A DNA stretch of 64,000 bases from Rhodospirillales bacterium (GCA_018432935.1 JAHDSF010000018.1:124001-188000), one strand, 5' to 3'. Shown: positions 31,254 through 40,238, counted from the stretch's first letter. Program-made: numbers and translations. Notes: generated by a model from the letters alone, not told the origin.

Positions 31254-32342
31254 ATGAAGCTGTCGCGCCTTTCCCCTCTCCTGCTGCTGGCCGTGCTGGT
31301 GCCGGCGACCGCGGCCGCCCAGGCGCCCCGGGTCGCTCCTCCGACCCGGCCCGCACCACCGGCGCAGCCGGCGCCGCCCACGCTTTCCGACGCCTTGCGC
31401 GGGCTGGTGCCGGAGGCACCGCAGCCGCTGCCCGACTACGCCGAGGAGATGCGCGTCTTCATCGAGAAGATCGCCGCCTACGCCCGCTCGCTGAAGCCGG
31501 ACTTCACGGTGGTGATGCAGAACGGCCTCGAGCTGTTGCAGAAGCAGGACGACAACGATCCGCGCCGCAAGGCGCCCGCGCGCACCCTGCTGCACAACAT
31601 CAACGGCGTGCTGCAGACGCCCCTCTATTTCGGCAAGGAGGCGCTCGACGCGCCGCTGCGCGAGGAGGACACGAAGGCGCTGCTCGAACTGACCGAGTTG
31701 GCCAAGCGGAGCGGCAAGACCGTCCTGGTGATGGACTACGGCCGCGAGCGCAAGACCATCGACCAGGCGCATCGGCTGGCCCGCAAGCAGGGCTACGTCT
31801 CCTACGTCGCCGAGGCGGTCGGACCCGAGATCCGCAGCCTCGCCCGCTACCCCTCGCGCCCCTATGAGGAGAACGCCAACAGCGTGCTTTCGCTGGCCGC
31901 GGTACGTAACTTCCTGTATCTGCGCGATTCGCAGGGCTGGGGCCGGCAGGACGAGTTCGCGCTCAAGCTGCACGCCCGCAACCACGACATGCTCGTTGTC
32001 GACGTGCTGCACGGACGGACGCCGCTGCAGAAGCAGGCGGTCGAAACCCTGAAGTACAAGAAGCTCGGAGCGCGGCGGCTGGTGCTGGCGTACCTCGACA
32101 TCGGCCGCGCCGCCTCGCACCGTCACTACTGGAAGACCGAGTGGCGGAGCAGCCCGCCGGAATGGCTGAGCGATCCCATCCCCGAGGAACCGGATTCCCA
32201 TTACGTCAAGTACTGGCTGCCCGGCTGGCAGGAGATCATCGCCGGCGGGACCAACTCGTACCTGTACGGGATCTTCACTCTCGGCTTCGACGGCGTCGTC
32301 CTCGACGGGGCCGACGCGGTGCGCTACTTCGAGGGACGCTGA
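31254..32342 (+). CDS. Secreted GH114-like protein, possible inactive glycosidase
   Basis: A 362-residue protein with a signal peptide (about 1-23) and a Pro-rich linker (about 28-45), then a TIM-barrel resembling glycoside hydrolase family 114/TM1410. The later part includes VLAYLDIGRAASHRHYW, PPEWLSDP, VKYWLPGWQEII and GFDGVVLDGADAV, in family order. In the family as I recall it the motif reads SIGEAE; here the Glu is an Arg (IGRA), so a key acidic residue may be lost. The mature protein is exported, probably to the periplasm or surface. The preceding FAD gene ends 76 bases upstream. Confidence 0.82.
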   Translation: MKLSRLSPLLLLAVLVPATAAAQAPRVAPPTRPAPPAQPAPPTLSDALRGLVPEAPQPLPDYAEEMRVFIEKIAAYARSLKPDFTVVMQNGLELLQKQDDNDPRRKAPARTLLHNINGVLQTPLYFGKEALDAPLREEDTKALLELTELAKRSGKTVLVMDYGRERKTIDQAHRLARKQGYVSYVAEAVGPEIRSLARYPSRPYEENANSVLSLAAVRNFLYLRDSQGWGRQDEFALKLHARNHDMLVVDVLHGRTPLQKQAVETLKYKKLGARRLVLAYLDIGRAASHRHYWKTEWRSSPPEWLSDPIPEEPDSHYVKYWLPGWQEIIAGGTNSYLYGIFTLGFDGVVLDGADAVRYFEGR

Positions 32343-32375
32343 GGCGGAGGGTCCGCCCGTGCCCGCTGCGGGCGA

Positions 32376-32407
32376 CAGGGGGTGCTGCCGTCACGGAGCA
32401 CCCCCTG
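32376..32407. terminator. Perfect 11-pair hairpin between convergent genes
   Basis: CAGGGGGTGCT and AGCACCCCCTG pair perfectly around a 10-base loop in the 78-base gap between the GH114-like gene (plus) and the Gfo/Idh/MocA gene (minus). No T run follows, but position and stem strength suggest a bidirectional terminator. Confidence 0.7.
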
Positions 32408-32420
32408 CCAACGTTCCAGG

Positions 32421-33569
32421 CTAAGCCAGCTTCTCGAGATCGATCCACTTGCGCTCGCGGTTGCTGCGGTGGGCGGCCTCCACAAGCTGCAGACCCTTGG
32501 CGCCTTCCAGCAGCCCGTGCCGCCACTCGCCTTCGCCGAACAGGTGGCGGATGAACATCTCCCACTCGATGCGGAAGGCGTTGGTGAAGGCCTGGGTGTC
32601 GGGCATCAGCTGCCAGTCGGCGAAATAGTCGGCATTGACGCGGGCATCCGGGTTCCAGATCGGGCGCGGCGTGTTCACGTTGGCCTGGGTCCAGCAGTCG
32701 TGCAGGCCGGCGACCGCCGAGCCCTTGGTGCCGTCGACCTTGAAGGTGACCAGATCGTCGCGGCGGACGCGGACACACCAGCTGAAGTTGATCTGCGCCG
32801 TGATGCCGTTCGCGAGCTGCAGGATGGCATAGGCGGAATCATCGGTATCGGCCGCGAACGCCTCGCCGTTCTCGTCCCAGCGCTTCGGGATGTCGTTGAC
32901 GGCATGGCAGACCAGGCTCTTGATGTCGCCGAAAGTCTGGCCGATCACGTACTGCCAGTGCGGAATCATGTCGAGGATAAGGCCGCCGCCGTCCTTCTTG
33001 CGGTAGTTCCACGACGGCCGCTGGATCGGCTGCAGGTCGCCCTCGAACACCCAGTAGCCGAAGTCGATGCGCACCGACAGGATGCGGCCGAAGAACCCGG
33101 CCTCAAGCAGCATCTTCAGCTTGCGCAGGCCGGGCAGGTAGACCTTGTCCTGGACGACGCCGTGCTTGATCCCGGCCTTCTCGGCCAGCTTGTAGATCTC
33201 GTAGGCGTCCTCGAAGGTGTCGGCGGTCGGCTTCTCGACGTAGACGTGCTTGCCGGCGGCAATCGCCTTCTTGACCAGCCCGGCGCGGAGCTGGGTGCTG
33301 GCGGCGTCGAAGAAGACCTCGTCTTTCTTGTCGGCCAGCGCGCCGTCGAGATCGGTCGTCCAGCGCGCGACCTCGTAGCGCTGAGCCAGCCGGCGCAGCT
33401 TGTCCTCGTTGCGCCCGACCAGGATCGGGTCCGGCACCACCCGGGTCCCGTCCTTGAGCGGCAGGCCGCCCTCGTTGCGGATCTCAAGGATCGACCGGAC
33501 CAGGTGCTGGTTGGTGCCCATCCTGCCGGTGACGCCGTTCATGATGATGCCGAGGCGACGCTCTGCCAT
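32421..33569 (-). CDS. Gfo/Idh/MocA family sugar or inositol dehydrogenase
   Basis: About 382 residues. The N-terminal Rossmann domain holds LGIIMNGVTGRMG, a variant of the dinucleotide loop with a long insert. The family signature EKP appears in VYVEKPTAD, and the C-terminal beta-sheet domain follows with the conserved catalytic region DMIPHWQYV. The ATG at 33569 is supported by an AGGAG nine bases upstream. It is preceded by the sugar isomerase gene on the same strand, giving a two-gene sugar module. The substrate cannot be read from sequence. Confidence 0.87.
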   Translation of the reverse strand: MAERRLGIIMNGVTGRMGTNQHLVRSILEIRNEGGLPLKDGTRVVPDPILVGRNEDKLRRLAQRYEVARWTTDLDGALADKKDEVFFDAASTQLRAGLVKKAIAAGKHVYVEKPTADTFEDAYEIYKLAEKAGIKHGVVQDKVYLPGLRKLKMLLEAGFFGRILSVRIDFGYWVFEGDLQPIQRPSWNYRKKDGGGLILDMIPHWQYVIGQTFGDIKSLVCHAVNDIPKRWDENGEAFAADTDDSAYAILQLANGITAQINFSWCVRVRRDDLVTFKVDGTKGSAVAGLHDCWTQANVNTPRPIWNPDARVNADYFADWQLMPDTQAFTNAFRIEWEMFIRHLFGEGEWRHGLLEGAKGLQLVEAAHRSNRERKWIDLEKLA

Positions 33570-33604
33570 GTCTGCACGCTCCTGTTGGGTGTTCCGTTGC
33601 GCCA

Positions 33605-34435
33605 TCACGCGATGGCTTCGATGATGCCGCGGACGTATCCGATCGCCCGCGCGGCCGTTGCGGGACCGTCCGGCTCGTAGCGGAACGGCTCCACCGCCAC
33701 CGTCCCGCCGTAGCCGCATGCGCGCAGCGTCCGAAATACCGGAGCGAACACGTCGCTCCCCTGCCCCGGGCCGCGCCGGTTGGTGTCGTTGACCTGAACG
33801 TGGGCGACCTTGCCGGTCGGCAGCCAGCGCGCCAGCAGGTCGGCCACGGGTTCTGCCTCGGTCTGGCCGGCCGCCGAGGTGTCGACCATCGTCCGCACCG
33901 CCGGACTGCCGACCGCGTCGACGATCGCCGCCGCCTCGGCGACGGTGTTGACGAAATTGGTCTCGCCGCGCCCCAGCGGCTCCAGGCAGTAGACCACGCC
34001 GGCAGCCTCCGCTGCCCGGCCCACCGCCCGCAGCTGCTCGATCGTGCGCTCGCGCACCGCCGCCGGATCGTCGTCCGGCGCGATCGAGCGTTGCTTGGGC
34101 GAGCCGTGCACCAGCACCGTGCCGCCGAAATCGGCGCACAGGCCGACCAGCCGCTCCATCACGTCCAAGGTGCGGCGCCGCACGGCCGCGTCGGGCCTGT
34201 TGAGCGACAGTCCCTCGGGGGTCACCAGCAACCAGTGGAGGCCGGTGATCGCGATGCCTTCCGCCTCGGCGGCGCGGCGGATCTCGCGGCGGCGCCCGGC
34301 CGACAGCAGATGCGGCTGCTGGTCGAGGGTGAACGGAGCGACCTCCAGCCCGTCGTAGCCGAGCGCAGCCGCAAACGCGCACTGGGCGGCGAACGGCATC
34401 GGCTGCAAGACCTCGTTGCAAAGGGCAATCCGCAT
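33605..34435 (-). CDS. Sugar phosphate isomerase/epimerase (xylose isomerase-like TIM barrel)
   Basis: About 276 residues. The fold matches AP-endonuclease-2/xylose-isomerase-like barrels with metal ligands in CLEPLGRGE, VDTSAAG, VAHVQVND and the final VEPF (Glu). The ATG at 34435 has GAGG at the right distance; an ATG four codons earlier has a weaker site. It is coupled to the following Gfo/Idh/MocA gene. This pairing is common in inositol and sugar-acid degradation clusters. Confidence 0.87.
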   Translation of the reverse strand: MRIALCNEVLQPMPFAAQCAFAAALGYDGLEVAPFTLDQQPHLLSAGRRREIRRAAEAEGIAITGLHWLLVTPEGLSLNRPDAAVRRRTLDVMERLVGLCADFGGTVLVHGSPKQRSIAPDDDPAAVRERTIEQLRAVGRAAEAAGVVYCLEPLGRGETNFVNTVAEAAAIVDAVGSPAVRTMVDTSAAGQTEAEPVADLLARWLPTGKVAHVQVNDTNRRGPGQGSDVFAPVFRTLRACGYGGTVAVEPFRYEPDGPATAARAIGYVRGIIEAIA

Positions 34436-34447
34436 GGCGTTCCTCAT

Positions 34448-34463
34448 GTAACCGTTTGGTTAC
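34448..34463. promoter_or_regulatory. Inverted repeat, likely operator
   Basis: GTAACC and GGTTAC are perfect complements separated by GTTT. The site lies just upstream of the isomerase gene start, in the 79-base gap after tctA. Its size and position fit a LacI- or GntR-type operator controlling the isomerase-oxidoreductase pair. Confidence 0.55.
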
Positions 34464-34514
34464 TTCTAGCCGGAAAGACTGGCCCCGTCAAGCGGACGTC
34501 CCCTGTCATCCATG

Positions 34515-36035
34515 TCAGCTCTTCTTGCGACCCGGCTTCAGGCTGGCCACGAAGGTGCTCGCTCTCCGGCGCACCGGTTCGATGCTGAACAGAACGATCA
34601 GCAAGGTCACCACCCACAACATGGCCGAAATCGGTCGCATCAGGAAGGGGGTCGGATCGCCGTCCGTCAGCACCAGGCCACGCCGCAGGTTCTTGTCCAG
34701 CAGGTCTCCAAGAACGATGCCCAGCACCAGGGGCGCCATCGGGTATTTCATCTCGCGCAGGATGAAGCCGAGGACGCCGAAGCCGATCATGACGTAAACG
34801 TCGAACATCCGCTGCGCCAGCGCGTAGGAGCCGATCGCGCACAGCACGAACACCACCGGCATCAGCCGTTCGCGCGGGATCGACAGGATCTTCAGCAGCG
34901 GCCGGGTCAGGGTGATCCCGTAGACGCCGATGGCCAGGGTGGCGAAGAACACCATCGCCACCGTCTCGAACACGAAGTCCGGGAACTCGTACATGATCAT
35001 CGGGCCGGGACGGACGCCATGGATGAACATGGCGGCCAGCAGCACCGCTGCCGGAGCCGATCCCGGAATGCCCAGTGTCAGCACCGGAATGATGGCGCCG
35101 GGGACGGCCGCGTTGTTGCCGGTTTCGGCGGCCATCAGCCCTTCGACCGAGCCCTTGCCGAACAGTTCCTTCTCCTTGCTGGCGCGTCGCGCCGCCGCGT
35201 AGGAAACCCAGGCGCCGATGTCCTCGCCGACGCCGGGGGCAATGCCGATGCCGGTGCCGATGATGCCGCTGCGGATGATCGTCCGCCAGTACTGGAAGAC
35301 GTCATTGAAGCTGGGCAGAACGCGGTCGCCGGTCATCTTGATGACCTTCATCCGCTCCCCCTTCATCGACGACAGCACCTCCGACAGGCCGAACGCGCCG
35401 ACCATCGCGGGGATCAGGGCGAAACCGCCCAGCATTTCGGTGAAATCGTAGGTGAACCGCGGCGTGGCATGGATCCCTTCCTGCCCGACCATCGCCACCG
35501 CCAACCCGAAGAAGCCGGCGATCCAGCCCTTGATCGGATCCTCGATCGCCGTCAGCTGCCCGGAAATGACGACGCCGAAGATCGCCAGCCAGAAGAACTC
35601 GAACGACTGGAATTCGAGCGCGTAGTCCGCCAACTCGGGCGTCAACAACGCCATGATGACGAGACCGATGATGGTGCCGAGGACCGAGCCCGTGGTCGCC
35701 ACCCCCATGGCGCGCCCCGCACGCCCCTGCTGGGCCAGGGGAAAGCCGTCGAGGGTTGTCGCCGCGTTGGCGGGCGTGCCGGGGATGTTGATCAGAATCG
35801 CGGTCCGGCTGCCGCCGTAGATCGCTCCGACGTAGGTACACACCAGGATCAGCAGCGCGACGTCGTGATCCATCTTGAAGGTCAGCGTGGTCATCAGGGC
35901 AAGGCCCATGGTCGCGGTCAAGCCCGGCAGGGCCCCAACCACGACGCCCAGCGCCGTCGACAGGAAGATGGCGGCGATACTCTCGAAGGTCAGGAAGTGA
36001 TTGATCGCGCTGTAGAGGTGAACCAGGTTGTCCAT
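34515..36035 (-). CDS. tctA: Tripartite tricarboxylate transporter, large membrane subunit TctA
   Basis: A 506-residue polytopic membrane protein with about 12 hydrophobic stretches. It has the TctA signatures GALPGLTATMGLALM near the N-terminus and NIPGTPANAATTLDGFP, plus the symmetrical second-half block LGIPGSAPAAVLLAAM. TctA forms the channel with TctB and receives substrate from the binding protein TctC. The ATG at 36035 has GGAGA upstream. The gene lies 34 bases after tctB. Confidence 0.93.
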   Translation of the reverse strand: MDNLVHLYSAINHFLTFESIAAIFLSTALGVVVGALPGLTATMGLALMTTLTFKMDHDVALLILVCTYVGAIYGGSRTAILINIPGTPANAATTLDGFPLAQQGRAGRAMGVATTGSVLGTIIGLVIMALLTPELADYALEFQSFEFFWLAIFGVVISGQLTAIEDPIKGWIAGFFGLAVAMVGQEGIHATPRFTYDFTEMLGGFALIPAMVGAFGLSEVLSSMKGERMKVIKMTGDRVLPSFNDVFQYWRTIIRSGIIGTGIGIAPGVGEDIGAWVSYAAARRASKEKELFGKGSVEGLMAAETGNNAAVPGAIIPVLTLGIPGSAPAAVLLAAMFIHGVRPGPMIMYEFPDFVFETVAMVFFATLAIGVYGITLTRPLLKILSIPRERLMPVVFVLCAIGSYALAQRMFDVYVMIGFGVLGFILREMKYPMAPLVLGIVLGDLLDKNLRRGLVLTDGDPTPFLMRPISAMLWVVTLLIVLFSIEPVRRRASTFVASLKPGRKKS

Positions 36036-36069
36036 ATCGGCGTCTCCAGTGGGCGGGCCCCACTCTTCG

Positions 36070-36585
36070 TCACGGCAAGGTGACGAGGAATCCGTACTCG
36101 AAGGTGATCGACACGACCGCCGCGGTCGCGGCACCCAGCGTCACCGCAATGGCGATGCCCAGCATCCTGCGCTTCCGGCTCGCCTCCGGGTTCCACTCGA
36201 AGACCCCCGTGAAGGCCGACACGAACAGGAAGGTCGCCAGCCAGTACGGCATATTGCCCATCATGAAACCGGCATAGACGAGGCACAGAAGAGCCGTGAT
36301 CAGCAACCGCTTGATCCCGGCCTGCGCAACATTCTCCCGCACCGTCGCCGCCGTCCAGCCCAGCCGGTGGCCGCCCTTCGCCATGGACCTCACCAGCAGA
36401 ACCAGGCCAAGCACGAACAGGATGAGGCCAAGGAACCCGGGGACCACGCCCGGCGCGCTCCACGGGTTGATGTTCTGTGCCTCGAGCCGGGGCATGCGGT
36501 AGGATTCGACGATGTAGGCGATCGAGAACGCCACCAGGACCACGCTGGTGACGAAATCGGCCTTGGCCATTGCAGTGGGCTTCAT
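36070..36585 (-). CDS. tctB: Tripartite tricarboxylate transporter, small subunit TctB
   Basis: A 171-residue protein with four hydrophobic segments, matching the TctB family plan. The N-terminal helix is followed by a Pro-rich periplasmic loop (INPWSAPGVVPG) that is typical. GGAGGGGG precedes the ATG at 36585; an internal ATG five codons later is less well placed. It sits between tctC and tctA, the usual order. Confidence 0.88.
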   Translation of the reverse strand: MKPTAMAKADFVTSVVLVAFSIAYIVESYRMPRLEAQNINPWSAPGVVPGFLGLILFVLGLVLLVRSMAKGGHRLGWTAATVRENVAQAGIKRLLITALLCLVYAGFMMGNMPYWLATFLFVSAFTGVFEWNPEASRKRRMLGIAIAVTLGAATAAVVSITFEYGFLVTLP

Positions 36586-36623
36586 GCCCCCTCCTGCGAC
36601 GGAATCAGTGCCAAAGAAATGGG

Positions 36624-36652
36624 TGACGGGCTCCGCTGGGCGGAGCCCGTCA
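36624..36652 (-). ncRNA. Twelve-pair hairpin between tctC and tctB
   Basis: TGACGGGCTCCG and CGGAGCCCGTCA pair perfectly with a five-base loop. It lies in the 82-base gap after tctC. Such hairpins in binding-protein transport operons can protect the upstream mRNA end or reduce read-through, giving more binding protein than membrane subunits. No T tract follows on the minus strand. Confidence 0.6.
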
Positions 36653-36667
36653 GCGAAAAGTCCGGCC

Positions 36668-37675
36668 TTACGGCTTCGGCCACCCCAGATCGGCGGGATT
36701 GACCTTCGCCTGGCCGCTGTTCCACAGCGCCCAGCCGTTCTCGTAGATCGAAGGCAGCGCCGCCTTCAGGGCCGCCTGGCCATAGAGGGGCGTGACCTGC
36801 TGGCCCTTGGTGTCGGCGAACTTCTTCAGCGCCGCCGAAGTCTTGATCTTGGTTTCCCAGACCTTGTCGAGGGTGGCGACCACGTCAGCCGGCACGCCCT
36901 TGGGCAGCCAGATGCCGAAGTAGATCGGCTCGGCCGTCATCTTGGGCAGCCACTTCTTGACCGACGGGATGGTGCCGTAGCCCTCGACCACGACGTCCGT
37001 GCCGGTGATCGCCGCCAGCGGACGCAGCTTCTTGGCGCGGATCATCTCGATCTCTTCCGACAGAAGCTGGGCAGTCGCCAAGGTCTCGCCGCCGACGGTG
37101 GCGATGATCGCCGGGTTGCCGCCGTCGTAGCCGACGCCCTTGTAGTCGCCGCCGGTGGCGACCTTGAGGGCCTCCATCGTCGAGTGGCCGCCGGAGGGGA
37201 TACCGGCGTGCGATACCGAGAGCTGCTGCGGCTTCGTCTTCATCCATTCGATGAACTCGCCGAAGTCCTTGATCGGCGCGCTCGGATTGACCGAGATGAT
37301 GGTCATGTTGGCGGTGTCGAAGTAGAGATGCCAGTCCTCGACCACCGTGTTGACCGAGCCCCGCACCTTGTAGGTGCCCAGGTCCTTCACCGCACCGGAC
37401 GCCCAGGTGTAGCCGTCCTTCTCGGCGTCGAGCACCGCCTGGGTGCCGATTGCGCCGCCGCCGCCGGGCTGGTTGACCACGACCACCTTCTGCCCGAGAG
37501 CGTCCTCGAGGTCGCCCTGGACGGCACGAATCGCCTGGTCGGTGGAGCCGCCGGCACCCCACGGAACGATGATGCGGATGGGCTTCGTCGGCTTCCAGTC
37601 CGCAGATTGCGCCGGCATGGCAAAGGCGAACGCGATTGCCGACAAGCCGATCAGTAGGCTGGCCTTAGTCATCAC
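36668..37675 (-). CDS. tctC: Tripartite tricarboxylate transporter, periplasmic binding protein TctC
   Basis: A 335-residue protein with a signal peptide (about 1-25, ending PAQSA) and the family opening YPTKPIRIIVPWGAGG-type block (here KPTKPIRIIVPWGAGGSTD). VNQPGGGGAIGTQAV is the second signature. These proteins bind carboxylates in the periplasm through a conserved phosphate-like carboxylate clamp. Given the neighbours (uronate enzymes), a sugar acid is a reasonable guess for the ligand, but the sequence does not say so. Confidence 0.9.
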   Translation of the reverse strand: MMTKASLLIGLSAIAFAFAMPAQSADWKPTKPIRIIVPWGAGGSTDQAIRAVQGDLEDALGQKVVVVNQPGGGGAIGTQAVLDAEKDGYTWASGAVKDLGTYKVRGSVNTVVEDWHLYFDTANMTIISVNPSAPIKDFGEFIEWMKTKPQQLSVSHAGIPSGGHSTMEALKVATGGDYKGVGYDGGNPAIIATVGGETLATAQLLSEEIEMIRAKKLRPLAAITGTDVVVEGYGTIPSVKKWLPKMTAEPIYFGIWLPKGVPADVVATLDKVWETKIKTSAALKKFADTKGQQVTPLYGQAALKAALPSIYENGWALWNSGQAKVNPADLGWPKP

Positions 37676-37790
37676 TTTCCTCCTCGTTCTTGGTCACGTA
37701 TCGGAAATAGCCGCAACGACGCCTCAGCGGCCCGAGCGGCCGAAATGGTAATCAAGCCCACCGGAAAAGTCTCCCGATTTCGGCACAAAC

Positions 37791-38447
37791 TCATGCACCC
37801 GCGGCCACCCCGTTGGACGGTTTCAAGTAGCCCATGATGACATCGACGACGTGCTGGCGCCTCGATTCGAGCGCATCCTTGGCATGCAGGTCGCGGTCGA
37901 AGATGGCGCTCAGCGTGAAGATGTTCGACAGATAGAAATAGCCGATGCCGGCAATCGAGATGTAGAGGTGCACCGGGTCGACGCCGCCGCGGAACACGCC
38001 CTTCCCCTCGCCCGCCTCCAGGATGCCGCGGATCTGGTCGACCAGCGGCGAGTGCAGGGCCTTGATCCGCAGCGACTTCTTCACGTGCTCCGCGCGGTGC
38101 AGGTTCTCGTTGTTGAGAAGCGCAATGAGCTGGGGATTGCCGATGTAGTAGTCGAACGTGCCGACGACGAGGCGGCGCATCGCGTCTTCGGGCTCCGCCT
38201 CGGGAAGGTGGAGTTCGCGCTCGAAACCGCGGATCTCCTCGTACATGCGCTCCAGAACCGCAAGGAAGAGATCCTCCTTGCTGTTGAAGTAGTGATAGAT
38301 GAGGCGCTTGTTCGCCTTGGCGCGATCCGCGATCGCATCGACGCGAGCGCCGCTCAGTCCGTGTGCCGAGAATTCGGTGGTTGCCGCGTCGAGAATCCGT
38401 TTCCGTGTACGCTCCGGATTGCGCTTGACCATCATTCGTTCCGCCAT
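37791..38447 (-). CDS. TetR family regulator
   Basis: About 218 residues. The N-terminal helix-turn-helix spans about 12-58 and includes the ARVDAIADRAKANKRLIYHYFNSKEDLF block. The C-terminal ligand domain matches the TetR_C_6-like group seen next to catabolic genes. Starts at M1, M5 or M6 are all possible. It is upstream of tctC in the same direction with a 115-base gap, and likely controls the transport genes. A palindrome sits 44 bases upstream of its start. Confidence 0.87.
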   Translation of the reverse strand: MAERMMVKRNPERTRKRILDAATTEFSAHGLSGARVDAIADRAKANKRLIYHYFNSKEDLFLAVLERMYEEIRGFERELHLPEAEPEDAMRRLVVGTFDYYIGNPQLIALLNNENLHRAEHVKKSLRIKALHSPLVDQIRGILEAGEGKGVFRGGVDPVHLYISIAGIGYFYLSNIFTLSAIFDRDLHAKDALESRRQHVVDVIMGYLKPSNGVAAGA

Positions 38448-38490
38448 TGCCGCCCCCGCAATGAGACGATCAATAGCGGCCCGCCGCCGA

Positions 38491-38500
38491 TTTTGCAAAA
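38491..38500. promoter_or_regulatory. Palindrome upstream of the TetR gene
   Basis: TTTTGCAAAA is a perfect 10-base palindrome in the 136-base gap between the TetR gene and the dehydratase gene. It is AT-rich compared with its surroundings and well placed for autoregulation by the TetR protein. Confidence 0.45.
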
Positions 38501-38583
38501 GTAAATCGTCAGTTCGTGAAATCGCCCCGCCGGCACCGGTTTGGATGGCCGGAGTTCGCCACACCCGCGGGGCGCGCGCCTTC

Positions 38584-40110
38584 TCACATGTAGAAGCCGA
38601 TGTGCCAAGGCGTGAACTCGTCCTCGCCATAGCCCCAGGACTCGCTCTTCGACGGTGCCCCCGACGCAGTATCCAGGATCGTGCGGAAGATCCTCTGGCC
38701 CATCTCCTGCAAGGTGGCGGAACCGTCGACGATCTCGCCGCAGTTGATGTCCATGTCGTCCTGCATCCGCGTGAACATCGGCGTGTTGGTGGCAAGTTTG
38801 ATGCTGGGCACCGGCTTGCAGCCGTAGCACGACCCGCGGCCGGTGGTGAACACCGCGATATTGCAGCCGCCGGCCACCTGCCCGGTCACCGACATCGGAT
38901 CGTAGCCGGGGCCGTCCATGAAGACGAAGCCCCGGGCGGTGATCGGGTCGGCGAACGGGAAAACGTCGGTCAGGTTGGTGGAACCGCCCTTGGCCACCGC
39001 GCCCAGCGACTTCTCGAGAATCGTGGTCAGGCCGCCGGCCTTGTTGCCCGGCGACGGGTTGTTGTTCATCTCGCCGCCGTTGCGGCTGGTGTATTCCTCC
39101 CACCACTTGATGTGGCGGAGGATCTTCTCGCCGACCTCGCGGCTCACCGCGCGCGACGTCAGCAGGTGCTCGGCCCCGTAGATCTCCGAGGTTTCCGAGA
39201 GGCAGACCGTGCCGCCGTGCCGTACCAGGGTGTCGGCAGCGACGCCAAGCGCAGGGTTGGCGGTGATGCCCGAGTAGCCGTCCGAACCGCCGCACTGCAG
39301 CGCGAGCTTGAGTTCGCTGGCCGGCACCGGCTGCCGGCGGGCTTGGTTCGCCTTGGCAAGAATGTCGCGCACGCGCTCGACGCCGGCGGCGATCGTCTTT
39401 GGCGTACCCCCCATCTCCTGGATGATCAGCGGCCGGAATGTGTCGCTTTCGGTGAATCCCTCGAGCTGCATGAAGTGCGGCACGTTGACGTCCTCGCAGC
39501 CGAGCCCGACCACCACCACACCCGCGAAATTGGGATGGCGGGCGTAGCCGCCCAGGGTCTTGCGCACCACGGCGGCCGGCTGGCCGTTGGTGTTGAGGGC
39601 ACAGCCGGTGTGATGGGTCAGCGCCACCACCCCGTCGACGTTCGGGAAATCGGCCAGCGCGCCCGGCGCCTTGAAGGTCTCGGCAATCCTGCGCACCACC
39701 GTTGCCGAGCAGTTGACGGTTGAGATGATGCCGACATAGTTGCGGGTGGCGACCCGGCCATCCTCGCGGACGATGCCCTGGAAGGTGGCGACCTCTTCCC
39801 GCGGCACCAACGCGGTCTCCCGGAGCGCCGAGCCGAAAGCGTGGGTAAGGTGGACCGTCTCGCAGGCGACGTTGTGCAGATGCACGTGCTCGCCCGGAGC
39901 AATGTCGGCGCTCGCAACCCCGATCACCTGGCCGTACTTGCGTACCGGGTCTCCCTTGCGGATGGCGCGGAGCGCGATCTTGTGGCCGCTCGGGACCGCC
40001 GCCGACGGAACCGGCATCCCCTCCCCCAGGGAGCGGCCGGGGACCAGGTCTTCGAGCGCCACAAGAACGTCGTCGTCCGTATGAAGACGGATGAAGGGGC
40101 TTACGGCCAT
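38584..40110 (-). CDS. Altronate/galactarate dehydratase (UxaA/GarD family)
   Basis: A 508-residue protein. The N-terminal SAF domain (about 1-100) ends near HLHNVA, then the catalytic part has the iron-dependent dehydratase signatures HTGCALN, GLGCEDVNV, LQCGGSDGYSG, and GRGSCYGCKPVPSIKLATN. The family dehydrates altronate (UxaA) or galactarate (GarD). Length is close to both. The neighbouring uxaC and fructuronate reductase-like genes suggest UxaA, but a separate altronate-forming reductase is not evident, so galactarate remains possible. The ATG at 40110 was chosen because it gives MAVSPFIRLHTDDD, a proper SAF start. Confidence 0.85.
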   Translation of the reverse strand: MAVSPFIRLHTDDDVLVALEDLVPGRSLGEGMPVPSAAVPSGHKIALRAIRKGDPVRKYGQVIGVASADIAPGEHVHLHNVACETVHLTHAFGSALRETALVPREEVATFQGIVREDGRVATRNYVGIISTVNCSATVVRRIAETFKAPGALADFPNVDGVVALTHHTGCALNTNGQPAAVVRKTLGGYARHPNFAGVVVVGLGCEDVNVPHFMQLEGFTESDTFRPLIIQEMGGTPKTIAAGVERVRDILAKANQARRQPVPASELKLALQCGGSDGYSGITANPALGVAADTLVRHGGTVCLSETSEIYGAEHLLTSRAVSREVGEKILRHIKWWEEYTSRNGGEMNNNPSPGNKAGGLTTILEKSLGAVAKGGSTNLTDVFPFADPITARGFVFMDGPGYDPMSVTGQVAGGCNIAVFTTGRGSCYGCKPVPSIKLATNTPMFTRMQDDMDINCGEIVDGSATLQEMGQRIFRTILDTASGAPSKSESWGYGEDEFTPWHIGFYM

Positions 40111-40199
40111 GGGGGTTCGAACCTTCAAAGCTGGGGAAATGGACCGGACCACAGGATGTATCCCCTCGCCCCAGGCGGCGCAAGTCTCTCGCCAGTTAC

Positions 40200-40216
40200 T
40201 TCTTCTCCGCGAAGAA
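40200..40216. promoter_or_regulatory. Inverted repeat in the divergent promoter region
   Basis: TTCTTC and GAAGAA are separated by TCCGC, about 90 bases from the dehydratase start and 63 bases from the kinase start. It is a candidate regulator site serving one or both divergent genes. Confidence 0.4.
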
Positions 40217-40238
40217 ATAGGGTATGCGGAAACGGAAA

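Noticed and set aside
29936..31381. N-terminal extension of the molybdopterin oxidoreductase frame
   Set aside because: The extension is antisense to the FAD oxidase gene, low in complexity and lacks family motifs; the start with the cysteine motif is better.
40115..40124. GGTTCGAACC, which resembles a tRNA T-arm
   Set aside because: There is no matching acceptor stem or anticodon arm around it; it is a chance palindrome ahead of the dehydratase gene.
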